NCBI RefSeq assembly: GCF_000497045.1
Contig: NW_015961981.1
Span: 870,401-934,400 of the forward strand
Direction of reading: 5' to 3'
Source: Kalmanozyma brasiliensis GHG001
Taxonomy: Eukaryota; Basidiomycota; Ustilaginomycetes; Ustilaginales
DNA length: 64,000 nt
The notes under the pieces are model-generated. The model saw only the letters and a list, made by a program, of their open reading frames with translations, did not search any database and had not been told where the DNA came from. Below are positions 18,181 to 31,717 of the stretch, in pieces. A program made the translations under genes and the position numbers. Numbering within the stretch: position 1 is the first letter of the stretch; each line of letters starts with the position of its first letter.

Positions 18181-21100
18181 CTAGACCGCATCCTCGAGGA
18201 TCAAGCGCGGGACCACCTGCATCGCCATCAGCTCCTGCAACATGAGCTTGGTGCCGTACGGAATGGTGAGCTTGACGACGTGCTTGCTCGTAGCGCAGTA
18301 GGGACAGTATCCGTTGTACCCCATGAGACCGCACTTCTGGCAGGCGTGCACCGTGAAGGCGTCCGAAGAGATCATAAGCCTCTCGAGCAGCAACTGCGTC
18401 GCTCCGTAGCCGATGAGGCAGTCCCGCTCCATTTCGCCGAGTCTGAGGCCTCCATCGCGTGATCGGCCTTCCGTCGGCTGTCTGGTGAGCACTGCTCGTG
18501 GTCCTCGAGCTCGTGCGTGCATTTTATCTTGCACCATGTGCTTCAATCTTTGGTAATAGATGGGCCCAAAGTAGGTATACGCCTCAAACGACTCGCCCGT
18601 GATACCAGAGGTCAAGGTCTCTTTGCCTCCATAGTTGTAGCCGTTCGCGACGAGGATTGCCGACATGTCCTCCACTTTGCTGCCGCCGAACGCGGTTCCG
18701 TACTGCAAGTTTCCCGTAATTACTCCCGCCTTACCGGAGAGCAGCTCGATCATCTTACCCACGGTCATTCGCGAGGGGAAACCGTGAGGATTCATAATGC
18801 AATCTGGGTTGATGCCTTGATCCGTGAACGGCATGTCCTCCTGCTGGACGATTAGGCCGCAGACGCCCTTCTGGCCGTGGCGCGACGAGAACTTGTCGCC
18901 CAGCTCTGGGCGCCTCGTCTGACGAATGAGCGCTTTGATGAGTGTCTGATCCGAGTCAGTATCCGTGATGAGGACCTGGTCGACGTAGCCCGAGACCGGA
19001 GGCTTGTAGGACAGTGGCGCAGACTTGTAGGAGACAGAGGCGGCCGCGTCGGACGCACCGGCCATGATGGCCGCCGATGAGTTGTCGTTCGCATTCATCG
19101 GAGTCTGCTTATTGACGTAGACGTCACCCTGTTCCACCCGCTCACCGACACCTGCAATTCCGTCGGCTTCCAGGATGTCGTAGCGCTTGGGACGCTTGCC
19201 CGTGGTGTCATCGACAGGAGCGTCGGCGAGACGATCGTGCGTGCCGTTGGGATACTTGCGGATCACCGTACTCGATTTCTTCAGGGTTTGGCTTCGACCA
19301 TAGCCCCGGTCCAGGGAAGCCTTGTTGAGAATCAGCGCATCTTCGATATCGTAGCCTGAGAAAGACATCACGGCTACCATGGCGTTTTGACCGGCGGGGA
19401 GCTTGTCGAAGCCAATCAGCTCGATATGCCGTGTCTTGACCATGGGTTGTTGAGGGTAAAGCATGAGGTACAGGAGCGTGTCGATCCGGATCAACTGGTT
19501 GTATCCGATGGCTCCTTGCGCCTGTTTTCCCATGGCGCATTGATACGTGTTTCTTGGGGACTGGTTGTGATGAGGGTAAGGAATTAGACCCGCCACAGCG
19601 CCCAGAATGCAGAACGGCTCGATTTCGAGATGTGTCGTATGCTGTGGGTTGATGTCGCGCTCGTGCAGGGCAATGTTGGCGTCATTTTCCTCGTTGACAT
19701 CGAGATACTCTAGCAATCCGTTGTGGAGGAAGTCGTCGAAGCGGCGAGCACCGGATCGAAGCTGCTGCATGTGCGACTCGGTCACACGGGGCTGACCGGT
19801 GACGGGATCGACAATGATGAGGGGTCGGCAGATGCGGCCGCCGTCGGAAGCGATGTAAACGGTCTGGTGGTGGTGATTGGTGTAGACCGAGACAAACTCG
19901 GAGATGCGGCCGGCCCGACGGAGACGGCGGAAGTGCATCACGAAGCGTTGCGGGAAGCGAGTCACTCCAAGCACGTTACCGTTGAGGTAGACAACGTACG
20001 AGTCGGGTCGATACAGCTCGGCACCGGTGAGCAGATGGATGTCCTCCACTCCGAGAGTGAAGGCGATCCGTGCGATGGGCTCTTCCTCGACGTCTGTTGT
20101 GATGTGAGTGGTGAGAGCCAGGTTCTTAACAAGACCGCAGGCTTCACCTTCCGGCGTATCGGCAGTACACAGCATACCCCACTGCGATGGTTGCAGAGCA
20201 CGAGGTCCCGACACCTTTCTCGTCTTTTCGAACTGCGAGCTGATCCTCGTCATCATGCCGAGTGCAGCGATGAAGGATAGACGGCTGAGAACATGGGTGA
20301 TACCAGCACGCTCCATCTTGAAACGCTTCAGACTCCAGTTGCCCGTCGAGATGGCGCGCACAAAGCCGCTGCTGATGTAGTCGCCGTTGAAGTGGAACTG
20401 GTTGAAGGCGTCAAACTCGACGGTTCGGTTGGGCTTCTTGAGAATCTTGTCGATGTTGAGTTTGAGGTCCGAGTTGAACTTCTTGAAGAGGTCTTCGAAG
20501 AGGAGGGCGAGCAGCTGACCAGCCAACTCGAGACGCTTGTTACCAACGTAGTCTCGGTCGTCAACCTTTTTCTCGTCCTGCATGGCCATGAGCACTCTGC
20601 GAACCATGGAGGCGATGTAGATGGCTTTGGGGCGGAAGTTGAGCCTCTCGACGGGAACGTGGGCCATGATGACGGTAGCGAGAACGTCGAGAGCTTCCTC
20701 GGCGAGAGGTCGTCGCATTGAGAGAGGCTTGCGTGATGCCTTGGCACGGGCGCCGATGTAGTCGAGCGCCTGCTTGCGGGTATAGATGCCAAGGCGAGCA
20801 GCCTCTTCGAGGTTGATGGCAAAGAGCTCCTTGTAGGCGTCATCGTGGCCGGCGACGAGCTGCAGGATCTCACGATCAGCTTGAATGCCCATTGCCTTGA
20901 ATGCGATGGCGATGGGGATGTCTTCATGCAGTGAGTTGTGCTTGAGGAAGATCTTGCCGTGCTTTGTGAGAACGTATGACTTGGATTTGCGCTCGTGAGT
21001 GGACGAGGTGACGGACGCGGATACGGTGCCCTTCTTGGTGTCTGCTTCGACGATGATCCTGTTCTTGCTGAGCTGCTCCTGCACGAGGATGACCTTTTCT

Positions 21101-21690
21101 GTTCCCTTGACAACGAAGTATCCACCTGGATCGAGAGGACACTCGCTCATCTTTGCGAGCTCCTTTTCCGACTTGTTGGAGAGAACACACTTGTTGCTGC
21201 GAAGCATGACAGGAATGCGCCCAATGGCGACATTCTTGCGGCGGATGATCTTGTTGCCTCGAGTGTACTCGATATTGACAAAGATGTGTGCGGAGTAGGT
21301 GATGTCTCGAAGTCGGCATTCGTGCGGTGTGATGGGCCGCTGTACTGCATCACCATCATATCTGCGAGGTTCTCCCACTGTGATGTCGGTGTACTTGAGA
21401 TAGAACTTGGGGTCGATGTCGGAAGTGATCTTCTCGTTTGCTTTGATGATGTTCTTGAGGTCATGGTCGACAAAGTAGTTGTAGGAGTCGATGTGCTGCT
21501 TGACCAGACCTTTGACCTGGAGGAAGGCAGGAACGAGCTCCCACTTGTCTTCGACAGACTTGATGGGGTCCATGAGCCCTTTGCCTTTGTAGTTGGCTGC
21601 TTTGAGCGCTGCAATTGGGTCGTCAGAAGCTGAGGGCGGCATGTGACCCATAGCCTGGGCCATCTCGGCGATGCTGGAAGGGAGCGCCAT
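18181..21690 (-). CDS. RPC2: DNA-directed RNA polymerase III second-largest subunit (C128)
   Basis: 1,169 residues, intronless, from ATG 21690. It has the full Rpb2-family order: protrusion and lobe ([25 protein letters not shown], then NRIIVEAD typical of Pol III), fork, and [18 protein letters not shown] near residue 711. The catalytic-core blocks follow: [20 protein letters not shown] near 787 and [13 protein letters not shown] near 933. Near 1117 is the C-terminal zinc finger [16 protein letters not shown]. It forms one half of the Pol III cleft, making tRNA, 5S rRNA and other small RNAs. The [10 protein letters not shown] site (residues 714/715; 19549/19548) is uninterrupted, whereas fragments at 15.9-17.7 kb carry intein-like sequence at this point. 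Confidence 0.96.
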   Translation of the reverse strand: MALPSSIAEMAQAMGHMPPSASDDPIAALKAANYKGKGLMDPIKSVEDKWELVPAFLQVKGLVKQHIDSYNYFVDHDLKNIIKANEKITSDIDPKFYLKYTDITVGEPRRYDGDAVQRPITPHECRLRDITYSAHIFVNIEYTRGNKIIRRKNVAIGRIPVMLRSNKCVLSNKSEKELAKMSECPLDPGGYFVVKGTEKVILVQEQLSKNRIIVEADTKKGTVSASVTSSTHERKSKSYVLTKHGKIFLKHNSLHEDIPIAIAFKAMGIQADREILQLVAGHDDAYKELFAINLEEAARLGIYTRKQALDYIGARAKASRKPLSMRRPLAEEALDVLATVIMAHVPVERLNFRPKAIYIASMVRRVLMAMQDEKKVDDRDYVGNKRLELAGQLLALLFEDLFKKFNSDLKLNIDKILKKPNRTVEFDAFNQFHFNGDYISSGFVRAISTGNWSLKRFKMERAGITHVLSRLSFIAALGMMTRISSQFEKTRKVSGPRALQPSQWGMLCTADTPEGEACGLVKNLALTTHITTDVEEEPIARIAFTLGVEDIHLLTGAELYRPDSYVVYLNGNVLGVTRFPQRFVMHFRRLRRAGRISEFVSVYTNHHHQTVYIASDGGRICRPLIIVDPVTGQPRVTESHMQQLRSGARRFDDFLHNGLLEYLDVNEENDANIALHERDINPQHTTHLEIEPFCILGAVAGLIPYPHHNQSPRNTYQCAMGKQAQGAIGYNQLIRIDTLLYLMLYPQQPMVKTRHIELIGFDKLPAGQNAMVAVMSFSGYDIEDALILNKASLDRGYGRSQTLKKSSTVIRKYPNGTHDRLADAPVDDTTGKRPKRYDILEADGIAGVGERVEQGDVYVNKQTPMNANDNSSAAIMAGASDAAASVSYKSAPLSYKPPVSGYVDQVLITDTDSDQTLIKALIRQTRRPELGDKFSSRHGQKGVCGLIVQQEDMPFTDQGINPDCIMNPHGFPSRMTVGKMIELLSGKAGVITGNLQYGTAFGGSKVEDMSAILVANGYNYGGKETLTSGITGESFEAYTYFGPIYYQRLKHMVQDKMHARARGPRAVLTRQPTEGRSRDGGLRLGEMERDCLIGYGATQLLLERLMISSDAFTVHACQKCGLMGYNGYCPYCATSKHVVKLTIPYGTKLMLQELMAMQVVPRLILEDAV

Positions 21691-22632
21691 GATGCCTGCT
21701 TGCGCTGATCAACACGGCCCCTGCCGAGCAATGCTGACCAGATGGCACTACGTGTGTTGCAATACGAGCTGAGACAGTCGATGTGATAGGATGCTGATGG
21801 CTCCGCACGTAGAAGCGGGCGGGAGCTCTGCAAGCGGATTGAGTGGTGCGCAGTCGACCGAGCAGAATCGGCGCTGCCTGAAGTTGCGGAAACGTCCCGA
21901 TCAAGAGTCGAGGGAGTCGGCGCTGCTTCCGAATGTGATGTCAGTAGCTTGGTAGCCTATCGGACGAGCCGTATGTGTGCTTCGGATGAGCTCGTCGAGA
22001 CTGTGACTGTGATCAGGAGAGGGACAGGCGATGGATGGTGCAAGGGAGTATGCGAAGAGCACCTACATCAAATCTTCCAGACGCACTTTTCTTGCGCTTC
22101 ACGACAGCGGAATTTTTTGGCTGCGCTTTACATTGCCGAGTTCCGCAATCTGGATTGGATCTGCCGATTTGTCTGCTCTTCTAAAAAAGGGTCTCAGCGT
22201 CGTGACTTTGGTGGCACACACGGCTAGCTGTCAGCGTCTCACATACGGTCGCAGAAGATCACCGGACTTACACTTCTCTCTTTGCTGCCGTTATCAGCGT
22301 CATCACCATCTTCACCTCATCACACGATCACTTGAATAGCGACTCTCTGACGATCGGCAGGTCCTAATCACATACAGCAGGAATCACACTGGAGCTTTCG
22401 GCGGACCCGACAGGAGGAAACACTGGATCGAGCAAACATACTCAGCAGCACACACACTAAGAAGCACACTATAAGCAATCCGGAACCCAGCACAGCTAAA
22501 GTTTGCTTCTTCGACACTGAGAACCTGTGATCGACCGCCCCCGTCAGCTCCTTATCATTCGACACCTCTCACCAGCATAAAAAGTTCAGCAGCAGAACCA
22601 CTCATTGCTCGACTCGAGCACCACTTTTCAAC
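21691..22632. promoter_or_regulatory. Divergent promoter region, RPC2 / SIT4
   Basis: 942 bp with no convincing coding sequence. A TATA-like CATAAAAAG at about 22576-22584 lies some 50 bp upstream of the phosphatase start codon. Confidence 0.5.
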
Positions 22633-23768
22633 ATGGCCATCGGCAATCCAGATACGTGGATCGAGCAGCTGAGGCAATGCAAGTACCTCCCAGAGCCAGA
22701 CATCAAGGCGCTCTGCGAGATGGTCCGAGGCATTCTCATGGAGGAAAGCAACATTCAGCCCGTATCAAGTCCGGTCACAGTATGCGGCGACATCCATGGT
22801 CAATTCTGGGACCTCCTCGAGCTATTCCGCGTCGGAGGCGAGGTTGATACGGGGGTTTCGTACATCTTTATGGTATGTTGCCAAAGCTGCTACATCTGGC
22901 TACCTTGTTTGGGGATCCTTACTGACCACTTGCTCTCTTGAACTGATATCGCGAACAACAGGGCGACTTCGTGGACAGAGGCTACTTCAGTCTGGAGACG
23001 TTCTCATTACTCATGGCTCTCAAAGCGAGATATCCATCACAGATCACGCTCCTGCGAGGCAACCATGAATCTCGCCAGATCACACAAGTTTACGGCTTCT
23101 ACGACGAGTGCCAGCGCAAGTACGGCAACGCCAATGTCTGGAAATCCTGCTGCCAAGTCTTCGACTACCTCAACCTTGCGGCGATCATCGACGGTCGCGT
23201 CCTTTGCGTCCACGGCGGTCTCAGTCCGGACGTCCGCACGCTCGACCAGATCCGCATCATCGCGCGAGCCCAAGAAGTGCCCCACGAAGGCGCATTTTGC
23301 GATCTCATGTGGAGCGATCCAGACGACATCGACACATGGCGAGTCTCACCGCGTGGTGCAGGCTGGCTCTTCGGCGGCGCAGTAACAAAGGAGTTCAACC
23401 ACGTCAACGGTCTCTCGCTCATAGCGAGAGCGCATCAGCTTGTTCAAGAAGGGTACAAATTGATGCACGATAACAACATCGTCACGGTCTGGTCCGCGCC
23501 CAACTACTGCTACCGTTGTGGCAACGTGGCATCCATCTTTGCGGTCGACGATCTCATCGCGTACGAGAGCAAGAACGGAACGTCGGCGCTGGTGGCGGGG
23601 ACAGGGAGCGAGGAGCAGGATCCAGATGCGACAAAGACAGAAGGTGCGGATGGAGCGAAAGAGGGAGCAAAGAAGCCGTGGGAAGCAACACAGTCCAACT
23701 TCAAGATCTTTGATGCGGTACCGGATCAGACGCGGACGGTGACGCTGAATAGCCAGTACTTCCTCTGA
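22633..23768 (+). CDS. SIT4: PP6/Sit4-type serine/threonine phosphatase catalytic subunit
   Basis: Exons are 22633-22872 and 22962-23768; the protein has 348 residues. All PPP-family metal and catalytic motifs are present: GDIHGQF, GDFVDRG (restored exactly by splicing), [25 protein letters not shown], and the C-terminal YFL. Sit4/PP6-type positions include [36 protein letters not shown] and [17 protein letters not shown], which separate it from PP4, PP2A and Ppg1. It acts with SAP subunits on G1/S progression, TOR signalling and ER-Golgi traffic in other fungi. An acidic, Ala/Gly/Lys insert of about 50 residues ([10 protein letters not shown] ... KKPWEATQ) lies before the final FKIFDAVPD block and makes the protein longer than typical family members (305-311 residues). 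Confidence 0.93.
22873..22961 (+). other. SIT4 intron
   Basis: 89 bp, GTATGT...AACAG, phase 0, inside the YIFM/GDFVDRG motif. Confidence 0.93.
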
Positions 23769-23996
23769 TGTTCGAATGGAGGTCTCACAAAAAGATTCGC
23801 CCTGGTTAAGTCCAGTGTACTTGTAGCTCGACAACTCAACTCGATCTATTCACCAGCATATACACGGAGAGCTGTCAGGAAAACGATGCTTGCAAAACAA
23901 GGATACAAATACAATGGTGGCGACAGCTGTGCAGGGTATCAAGCGATGGGTGAACGGACAATGCGAAGTGACAAGCGAAGCGACAAGGATGTAACC

Positions 23997-25852
<1,856 letters not shown>

Positions 25853-28105
25853 ATGAGCAGGCCACGCTTCTTCAACGCGCCCCGCAAGGGCGAGAACTTC
25901 GAGCTTCGAGCCGACCTCAACTCCGAATACCGCGACCGCAGGAAGGATGCCATCAAACGGGTCATTGCCAACATGACCGTCGGCAAAGACGTCAGCGGTC
26001 TCTTCCCAGACGTACTCAAAAACATGCAGACCGAGGATCTCGAGCAAAAGAAGCTCGTCTATCTCTACCTCATGAACTACGCCAAGACCCAACCCGAACT
26101 TGTCATTCTCGCCGTCAATACCTTCGTCAAGGACTCCGAAGACCCAAACCCACTTATTCGTGCGCTTGCAATCCGCACCATGGGCTGCTTACGCGCAGAG
26201 AAGATCATCGACTACCTCTCGGATCCGCTCGAAAAGTCATTGCGCGACGAGAACCCATACGTCCGCAAGACAGCTGCTATCTGCGTTGCCAAGCTCTACG
26301 ACCTCAAGCCCGAATTGGCCATCGACCGCGGCTTTGTCGGCATGCTCAAGGATATGGTCGGTGACAGCAACCCAATGGTCGTCGCAAATGCCGTCACTGC
26401 CCTCACCGACATCCACCAGACCGCGCTCGAGAACGATCCCACTGGCCAGTCCGCTGTCTTTGTCCTCGACTCCGAGATTCTCACCAAGCTGCTTATCGCG
26501 CTCAACGAATGCACGGAATGGGGTCGCATCGCCATCCTCAACTCTCTCGCGCGGTACCGTGCCCGGGACGAGAAGCAAGCCGAGCACATCTGCGAACGAG
26601 TCATGCCCCAGTTCCAACACGCCAACGGCAGTGTCGTCCTTGGCGCCGTCAAGGTCGTACTCATCCACATGGCCAAGGTGCGCAACAACGACGAGCTCAT
26701 CAAGCAGCTCGTCCGCAAGATGGCGCCACCATTGGTCACACTCATCTCGTCCGCTCCTGAAGTGCAGTGGGTCGCGCTGCGCAACATCAACCTCGTGCTG
26801 CAAAAGCGCCAAGATATCTTGCAGAACGAGCTCCGAGTGTTTTTCTGCAAATACAATGACCCTTCGTACGTCAAGCTGGAAAAGGTCGAAATCATGATCA
26901 AGCTCGCCAACGAGCGCAATGTCGACATGCTCCTCTCCGAGTTGAAGGAGTATGCGTCAGAGGTGGACGTCGACTTTGTACGAAGAGCCATCCGCGCCAT
27001 CGGTCAGTGCGCCATCAAGATCGACGCTGCTGCGGAACGATGTGTCCACGTGCTGCTCGACCTCATCGCGACCAAGGTCAGCTACGTCGTTCAGGAAGCG
27101 GTCATCGTCATCAAGGACATCTTCCGCAAGTACCCGCACAACTACGAAGGCATCATCCCTACGCTCTGTTCGAACCTCGAAGAGCTCGACGAGCCCGAAG
27201 CCAAAGGGTCGCTCATCTGGATCCTTGGCGAATATGCAGACAAGATCTCGAACGCCGAAGACCTGCTAGCGCACTTCCTCGACACGTTCACCGAGGAGCC
27301 GTATCAGGTGCAGTTCCAGACCCTCACGGCCATCGTCAAAGCGTTCCTCAAGAAGCCGGATAGCAACCTCGCGCAGCAGATCGTGCAGCAGGTACTGGAG
27401 AAAGCGACCAAACAGTGCGACTCGCCGGATCTGCGCGATCGCGCCTTCATCTACTGGCGTCTTCTGTCGTCATCCGACAGCGCTGCGGGGAGGAACGTGA
27501 TCCTGGCTACACGACCGCCCATCTCGATCCCTCTGACCACCGTGCCACCAGCGGTACTGGACGAGCTCGTCTCAGAACTCTCCAGTCTCGCTAGTGCCTA
27601 CCACAAGCCCGCTGCGACGTTCATCGGCAAGGCACGGATCGGCGCAGATGGCGTGCGCAACGGCCAGCTCGGCGAGGCGGAGGACGACATCACCCGTGAA
27701 AAGGCGCTGGCGACGGTGGTGCAAGGCCAAAAATCCGAAAACCTGCTCGACTTCGGCGACGACGACGTCGACATTCCGGCTAAGAACGGCAACGGTGCAG
27801 GAGCGCTAGGTGCGCTGAGTGGGCTGGATGACCTGATCATCTCTTCGCCGGCTGGCAACAGTTCCGGTGGAGGTGCGGGCCAGACGAGTGGTGGAGGATT
27901 GAATGATCTTTTGGGTCTATTCGATGCTGCGCCGGGAGCGGACGAGCCAGGGGCGCAAAGCGGCGTGCAGGCGTTGAAGGCGCTCAGTACGACACCGGCG
28001 AACAACGGTTTCTTTGGCTCACCAACACAACCCAGCGCGACGACGGTGACCACGGCGAAACCCGCACCCACTTCGGGTCAGGATGACTTGCTAGGCTTGT
28101 TCTGA
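25853..28105 (+). CDS. APL2: AP-1 adaptor complex beta subunit (beta-adaptin)
   Basis: 750 residues, intronless. Residues about 10-540 are the adaptin N-terminal helical solenoid: [77 protein letters not shown] and [13 protein letters not shown] are diagnostic of AP-1/AP-2 beta. A Gly/Ser/Ala-rich hinge follows with clathrin-box-like [16 protein letters not shown] and a C-terminal DDLLGLF. There is no C-terminal appendage domain, as in fungal Apl2. It sorts cargo between the trans-Golgi and endosomes with clathrin. AP-1 is preferred over AP-2 because of the missing appendage and clear clathrin boxes; AP-2 cannot be excluded by sequence alone. An adaptin-assembly chaperone gene lies 2 kb downstream. 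Confidence 0.9.
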   Translation: MSRPRFFNAPRKGENFELRADLNSEYRDRRKDAIKRVIANMTVGKDVSGLFPDVLKNMQTEDLEQKKLVYLYLMNYAKTQPELVILAVNTFVKDSEDPNPLIRALAIRTMGCLRAEKIIDYLSDPLEKSLRDENPYVRKTAAICVAKLYDLKPELAIDRGFVGMLKDMVGDSNPMVVANAVTALTDIHQTALENDPTGQSAVFVLDSEILTKLLIALNECTEWGRIAILNSLARYRARDEKQAEHICERVMPQFQHANGSVVLGAVKVVLIHMAKVRNNDELIKQLVRKMAPPLVTLISSAPEVQWVALRNINLVLQKRQDILQNELRVFFCKYNDPSYVKLEKVEIMIKLANERNVDMLLSELKEYASEVDVDFVRRAIRAIGQCAIKIDAAAERCVHVLLDLIATKVSYVVQEAVIVIKDIFRKYPHNYEGIIPTLCSNLEELDEPEAKGSLIWILGEYADKISNAEDLLAHFLDTFTEEPYQVQFQTLTAIVKAFLKKPDSNLAQQIVQQVLEKATKQCDSPDLRDRAFIYWRLLSSSDSAAGRNVILATRPPISIPLTTVPPAVLDELVSELSSLASAYHKPAATFIGKARIGADGVRNGQLGEAEDDITREKALATVVQGQKSENLLDFGDDDVDIPAKNGNGAGALGALSGLDDLIISSPAGNSSGGGAGQTSGGGLNDLLGLFDAAPGADEPGAQSGVQALKALSTTPANNGFFGSPTQPSATTVTTAKPAPTSGQDDLLGLF

Positions 28106-28210
28106 GGCTGCGCCGAATCAGACCAAGCTCATCTTTTCACGAGTGTACTGCAGTGACGGAACGTGAGATTGAAAACAAGACTGATGGAATGTATTGTACA
28201 GATGACGGAA

Positions 28211-29659
28211 TTAGACGGACAGCTCGGCCTTGCCAGCACCGCTGATGGCGGCCTGGTAAGGCTGAAGCGCGGGCTGGACCCATTTGGCCAAGAAGCTGTC
28301 GACCTGCTGCTCAGCCCTACCCGTGAACGACTTGGGATCCAACAAGGCATCCATCTGGTTCAGGACAGGCTGGAAGTACGGATCGTCCTTGATCCTTGCA
28401 ATAAGGTCATTCTCCTTGCCGTGTTCCTTGACCTGGGCGGCGGCCTGGTGGGAGAGCACACGGATGCGTTCGTGGCATTCCTGACGGTCACCCCCGGCAC
28501 GGACCATGGCCATGATAACGTTCTCCGTAGCCATGAAGGGCAGTTCGGACTGAATCCTGCGCGCAATGATGGCGGGGTAGACGACGAGACCCTCCGAAAC
28601 GTTCTGGAGGATGGTCAGGATGACGTCGGCGGTGAGGAAGGCCTCGGGGATGGAGAGGCGGCGGTTGGCCGAGTCGTCCAGCGTACGTTCCATCCACTGT
28701 GCACCGGCGGTCTCACGAGCCGAGTTGACCGCGTTGCCCAACCAACGGGCGAGACCGCACACGCGCTCGGATCGCATCGGGTTGCGCTTGTACGCCATGG
28801 CACTGGATCCAATCTGGTCCTTCTCGAACGGCTCCTCCACCTCCTTGAGGTGACACAACAGTCGGATGTCCGTCGCCATCTTGAGCGCGGATGCGCTGAA
28901 AGAAGCGAGAGAGTTGAGGACGTCAATGTCGATCTTGCGGGAGTACGTCTGACCGGTGACCGGCATGGCGTACGGGAAACCGAAGAGCTCCGTCACCCTC
29001 TCGTCGAGGGCCTCGACCTTGGCGTGATCATTATCGAACAGCGCGAGGAAGGAAGCCTGGGTACCCGTGGTACCTTTAACACCGCGGAATCCGAGATCGT
29101 CCCTCGCACGCTGGATGTTGCGCAGATCCCACAGGAGTTCTTGGATCCACAGCGTCGCGCGCTTCCCAACCGTCGTCAACTGCGCCGGTTGCATATGGGT
29201 GAATCCCAACGTGGGCAATGCCTTGTGTTTCTCCGCAAACGCCCCCAGTCTCTCGATCACCAACGCCAGCTTGGGCAACAACAGATCCAACCCTTTGCGC
29301 AAAAAGATCAGATCCGCATTGTCCGTCACGTAGCACGACGTAGCACCCAGATGGATGAAACCCGCCGCTTTGGGTGCGACAAGCCCAAACACGTGCACGT
29401 GCGCCATCACGTCGTGACGTCGCTTCTTCTCCTCTTCGGCCGCCAAGGCCATCTGACGCTCATCGAGAGTGAGGTTGGCGCGCATCTGCTCGATGGCGTC
29501 GGCTGGGATGTCGAGCCCGAGCTCGCGCTCGGCGATGGCAAGGTTGAGCCAAAGTTCGCGCCAGGTGGAGAAACGGGTGGCATTGGAGAAGAGACCGGAC
29601 ATCTCCTTGGACGCATAGCGCGAGGAGAGCGGCGACTGCCACGATTCGAAGGATGCCAT
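28211..29659 (-). CDS. ADE13: Adenylosuccinate lyase
   Basis: 482 residues, intronless, from ATG 29659. It belongs to the fumarase/aspartase superfamily: [12 protein letters not shown] at the N-terminus, [54 protein letters not shown], and the signature loop [15 protein letters not shown] with the catalytic Ser. The enzyme acts twice in purine synthesis, releasing fumarate from SAICAR and from adenylosuccinate. Length is normal (yeast Ade13 is 482). It converges on AP-1 beta with 105 bp between stops and shares a divergent promoter with the AAGAB-like gene. Confidence 0.96.
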   Translation of the reverse strand: MASFESWQSPLSSRYASKEMSGLFSNATRFSTWRELWLNLAIAERELGLDIPADAIEQMRANLTLDERQMALAAEEEKKRRHDVMAHVHVFGLVAPKAAGFIHLGATSCYVTDNADLIFLRKGLDLLLPKLALVIERLGAFAEKHKALPTLGFTHMQPAQLTTVGKRATLWIQELLWDLRNIQRARDDLGFRGVKGTTGTQASFLALFDNDHAKVEALDERVTELFGFPYAMPVTGQTYSRKIDIDVLNSLASFSASALKMATDIRLLCHLKEVEEPFEKDQIGSSAMAYKRNPMRSERVCGLARWLGNAVNSARETAGAQWMERTLDDSANRRLSIPEAFLTADVILTILQNVSEGLVVYPAIIARRIQSELPFMATENVIMAMVRAGGDRQECHERIRVLSHQAAAQVKEHGKENDLIARIKDDPYFQPVLNQMDALLDPKSFTGRAEQQVDSFLAKWVQPALQPYQAAISGAGKAELSV

Positions 29660-30054
29660 GGTTGCCGTCGATGATAGGTTAGGATGGTGGTTGTGAGAAG
29701 GCTGATGATAAGGTGGAGAGAGATCTTCTTGAATTCAAAATTGGACGTCCAATCAAAGCTTTCTGCTCTGCGCAGAGTGGGATTGTGAGCTTTGAGTGGC
29801 CATTTCTTCCAGCTCCCCATGCGAGCCTGTTTCTCGACAGAGCTGCGCCAGCTTTTCTTCCTGCTGCCTCTCCAAATTTTTTCCCTTTGGACATGGTTCG
29901 TGCGGATCTTTCCAGGTCGAATCGGGATGGGGCAAGATCGGGCTACCTGGACCCTGAGAAGGTTGCATGCTGCTCAGCTCGGAACGCCCTTTGTTGCCTT
30001 CTGCGGACACATCTACCTTTCCATCATCACAGAAGACTGCATTCGGAAAGCAAC
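29660..30054. promoter_or_regulatory. Divergent promoter, ADE13 / AAGAB-like
   Basis: 395 bp. The striking element is a perfect 14-bp palindrome, ATTGGACGTCCAAT at 29740-29753, which places two CCAAT boxes in inverted orientation around ACGT about 80 bp upstream of ADE13. The frame of the downstream gene is open through this region to 29713 but lacks a credible start. Confidence 0.65.
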
Positions 30055-31668
30055 ATGGCCATCGCAATGCAAGCAAGTGTCGCTGGTAATCCACTCAACA
30101 CGGTCGCCGTGGTGCCCTTCGACCTCGCCCCGGCAAGGACGATTCGTGGCGCTTCTGCATCCTCCTCCTCAAGCAGCTCCCTAGCCGCGGCAGCGTCGAA
30201 CCTCATCAGCGCGATCGCACAGGGGACAGGATCGCCCGAAATGGTCGAAAAGAGGTCTGAAGCAGACAGCGACGAAGGCTCGAGCTCATTCACATACACT
30301 GCTCCGGCGAGCGCTGTCGCCGAGACCGAACAGCTGGGCTGGTACACCTCGACCCCGTACCACATCTCGAATCGATACTATGATGCCGATATCACGCTCA
30401 GGGCGACAAAAGCCGCACTGCCCATCGCTGGTGTGACCCCAGATCAAAATGTCGAATCAGTGCTATCACAGACGTATCCCGCCTATCTCGCGGTTGTCGA
30501 CAGAAGCCAAAGCCTAGAACACCATCGTCTGCTGGCCGCAAATCTGGAAGCGAAAGTGGCGGCCGGCTTCGATGCCGACATCAGCATCGTCGCAGGAGTG
30601 TCGCTTCTCTCATCATCGAACTCGCAAGTCGTCACAGTCCTAGACGACGACGTTGGCTCGTCCTCGCGCCGTCCAGGGACATCGCAATCGGCGAGGCCGG
30701 CCAAAACGAGCGATCTCATCGCACTGTATGCCGATCACGGATGGGAGTTCATCGCGATCGACGAGCTAGATGGGGACGCGTCAGACGGGGAGGATCACGA
30801 TGATGGTAATAGGGATTCAAGCAGGGACCATGACAAGGATGGCATCGAAAGGATACGAGAGGCGCTCATGAACCATATGTGGAACGGGCTGGTGCGCAAG
30901 GAACAGGCAACATCAAATCGGACTGCAACGAGCATGACGGGTGCAGGCGCTGGTACGAGCTTCGTTCTCTCGAGCTTCCCGGACGCGATGGACGACGCCT
31001 CAGCACTGGACGGTCTCGACGATGATGAGGCCTATGGAGCAGAAGCATTCGATGGGCCTGATACCGGTGCGCGTCTCGCCACGGCGCTTCCCGCCTTGGA
31101 TCTCGACAAACACGCCGACCCGAGCGACCTGGATGAGCAGCTCGCAAAGCTCTTCCTCGCGTCCTCCGGCAATCCGGACTCTGCAGACTTTGCCAAGCTC
31201 GAAGCGTTCCTCGAATCGGAGGACCCTTCGTGGCCCGGACCTGCACCTGAAGCCACCTTCAACACAGGCGATACAGGACGGACATTCGAAGACGACTTTG
31301 ACGACTTTCTTCCCTTCCAGTCCGCTTCATCTACCGCCGCTGATCCAGGATCACTGCCGAGTGCAGACGTAGAGGACCTTCCTTCGATGGACGACATCTC
31401 CCAGATGCAGGACCGCCTATTTGGCGCCAATGCAGCTGCTCGACTCGAAGCGGGGCCGCTAGGGATGGGCACTCTACCAAATGGGTCAGGCGATGGAGAC
31501 CTGGCCTCCCAACTCTCCCAGCTGCAATGGCACGCTCAGCGAGTACGAAACATTCAAGACCCCGATCAGCGCCGGAAGGAGGCGGCGCTTGTGGCGCTCG
31601 CATTCAGCATGCAGTGGTCAAACGGCGAAGATGCCGCTACTCCCGATGCTGGGACGATGGCATTCTAA
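30055..31668 (+). CDS. AAGAB/p34 (Irc6) family adaptin-binding chaperone
   Basis: 537 residues from ATG 30055. The segments that identify the family match human AAGAB in order: WYTSTPYHISNRYYDADITL (human FYPWTIDNKYYSADINL), LIALYADHGWEFIAIDELD, GIERIREALMNHMWNGLV, and a C-terminal helical block with MQDRLFG ... RRKEAALVALAFSMQW. These correspond to the Rab-like N-terminal domain and the C-terminal dimerisation helices. AAGAB/p34 stabilises AP-1 and AP-2 subunits during complex assembly; Irc6 is the yeast relative. The fungal protein is longer because of acidic and Ser-rich inserts (about residues 60-75, 245-270, 320-440). Its neighbour AP-1 beta is a subunit of the complex it should help assemble. 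It converges on SOD2 with 49 bp between stops. Confidence 0.85.
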   Translation: MAIAMQASVAGNPLNTVAVVPFDLAPARTIRGASASSSSSSSLAAAASNLISAIAQGTGSPEMVEKRSEADSDEGSSSFTYTAPASAVAETEQLGWYTSTPYHISNRYYDADITLRATKAALPIAGVTPDQNVESVLSQTYPAYLAVVDRSQSLEHHRLLAANLEAKVAAGFDADISIVAGVSLLSSSNSQVVTVLDDDVGSSSRRPGTSQSARPAKTSDLIALYADHGWEFIAIDELDGDASDGEDHDDGNRDSSRDHDKDGIERIREALMNHMWNGLVRKEQATSNRTATSMTGAGAGTSFVLSSFPDAMDDASALDGLDDDEAYGAEAFDGPDTGARLATALPALDLDKHADPSDLDEQLAKLFLASSGNPDSADFAKLEAFLESEDPSWPGPAPEATFNTGDTGRTFEDDFDDFLPFQSASSTAADPGSLPSADVEDLPSMDDISQMQDRLFGANAAARLEAGPLGMGTLPNGSGDGDLASQLSQLQWHAQRVRNIQDPDQRRKEAALVALAFSMQWSNGEDAATPDAGTMAF

Positions 31669-31717
31669 AACAATCATTCAGAATGGATTCGATTTCATCG
31701 TTCTTCCGAGACGCTAT

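Noticed and set aside
29713..30054. Upstream extension of the AAGAB-like frame
   Set aside because: It lacks the conserved family N-terminus and overlaps the ADE13 promoter with its CCAAT palindrome; ATG 30055 is the better start.
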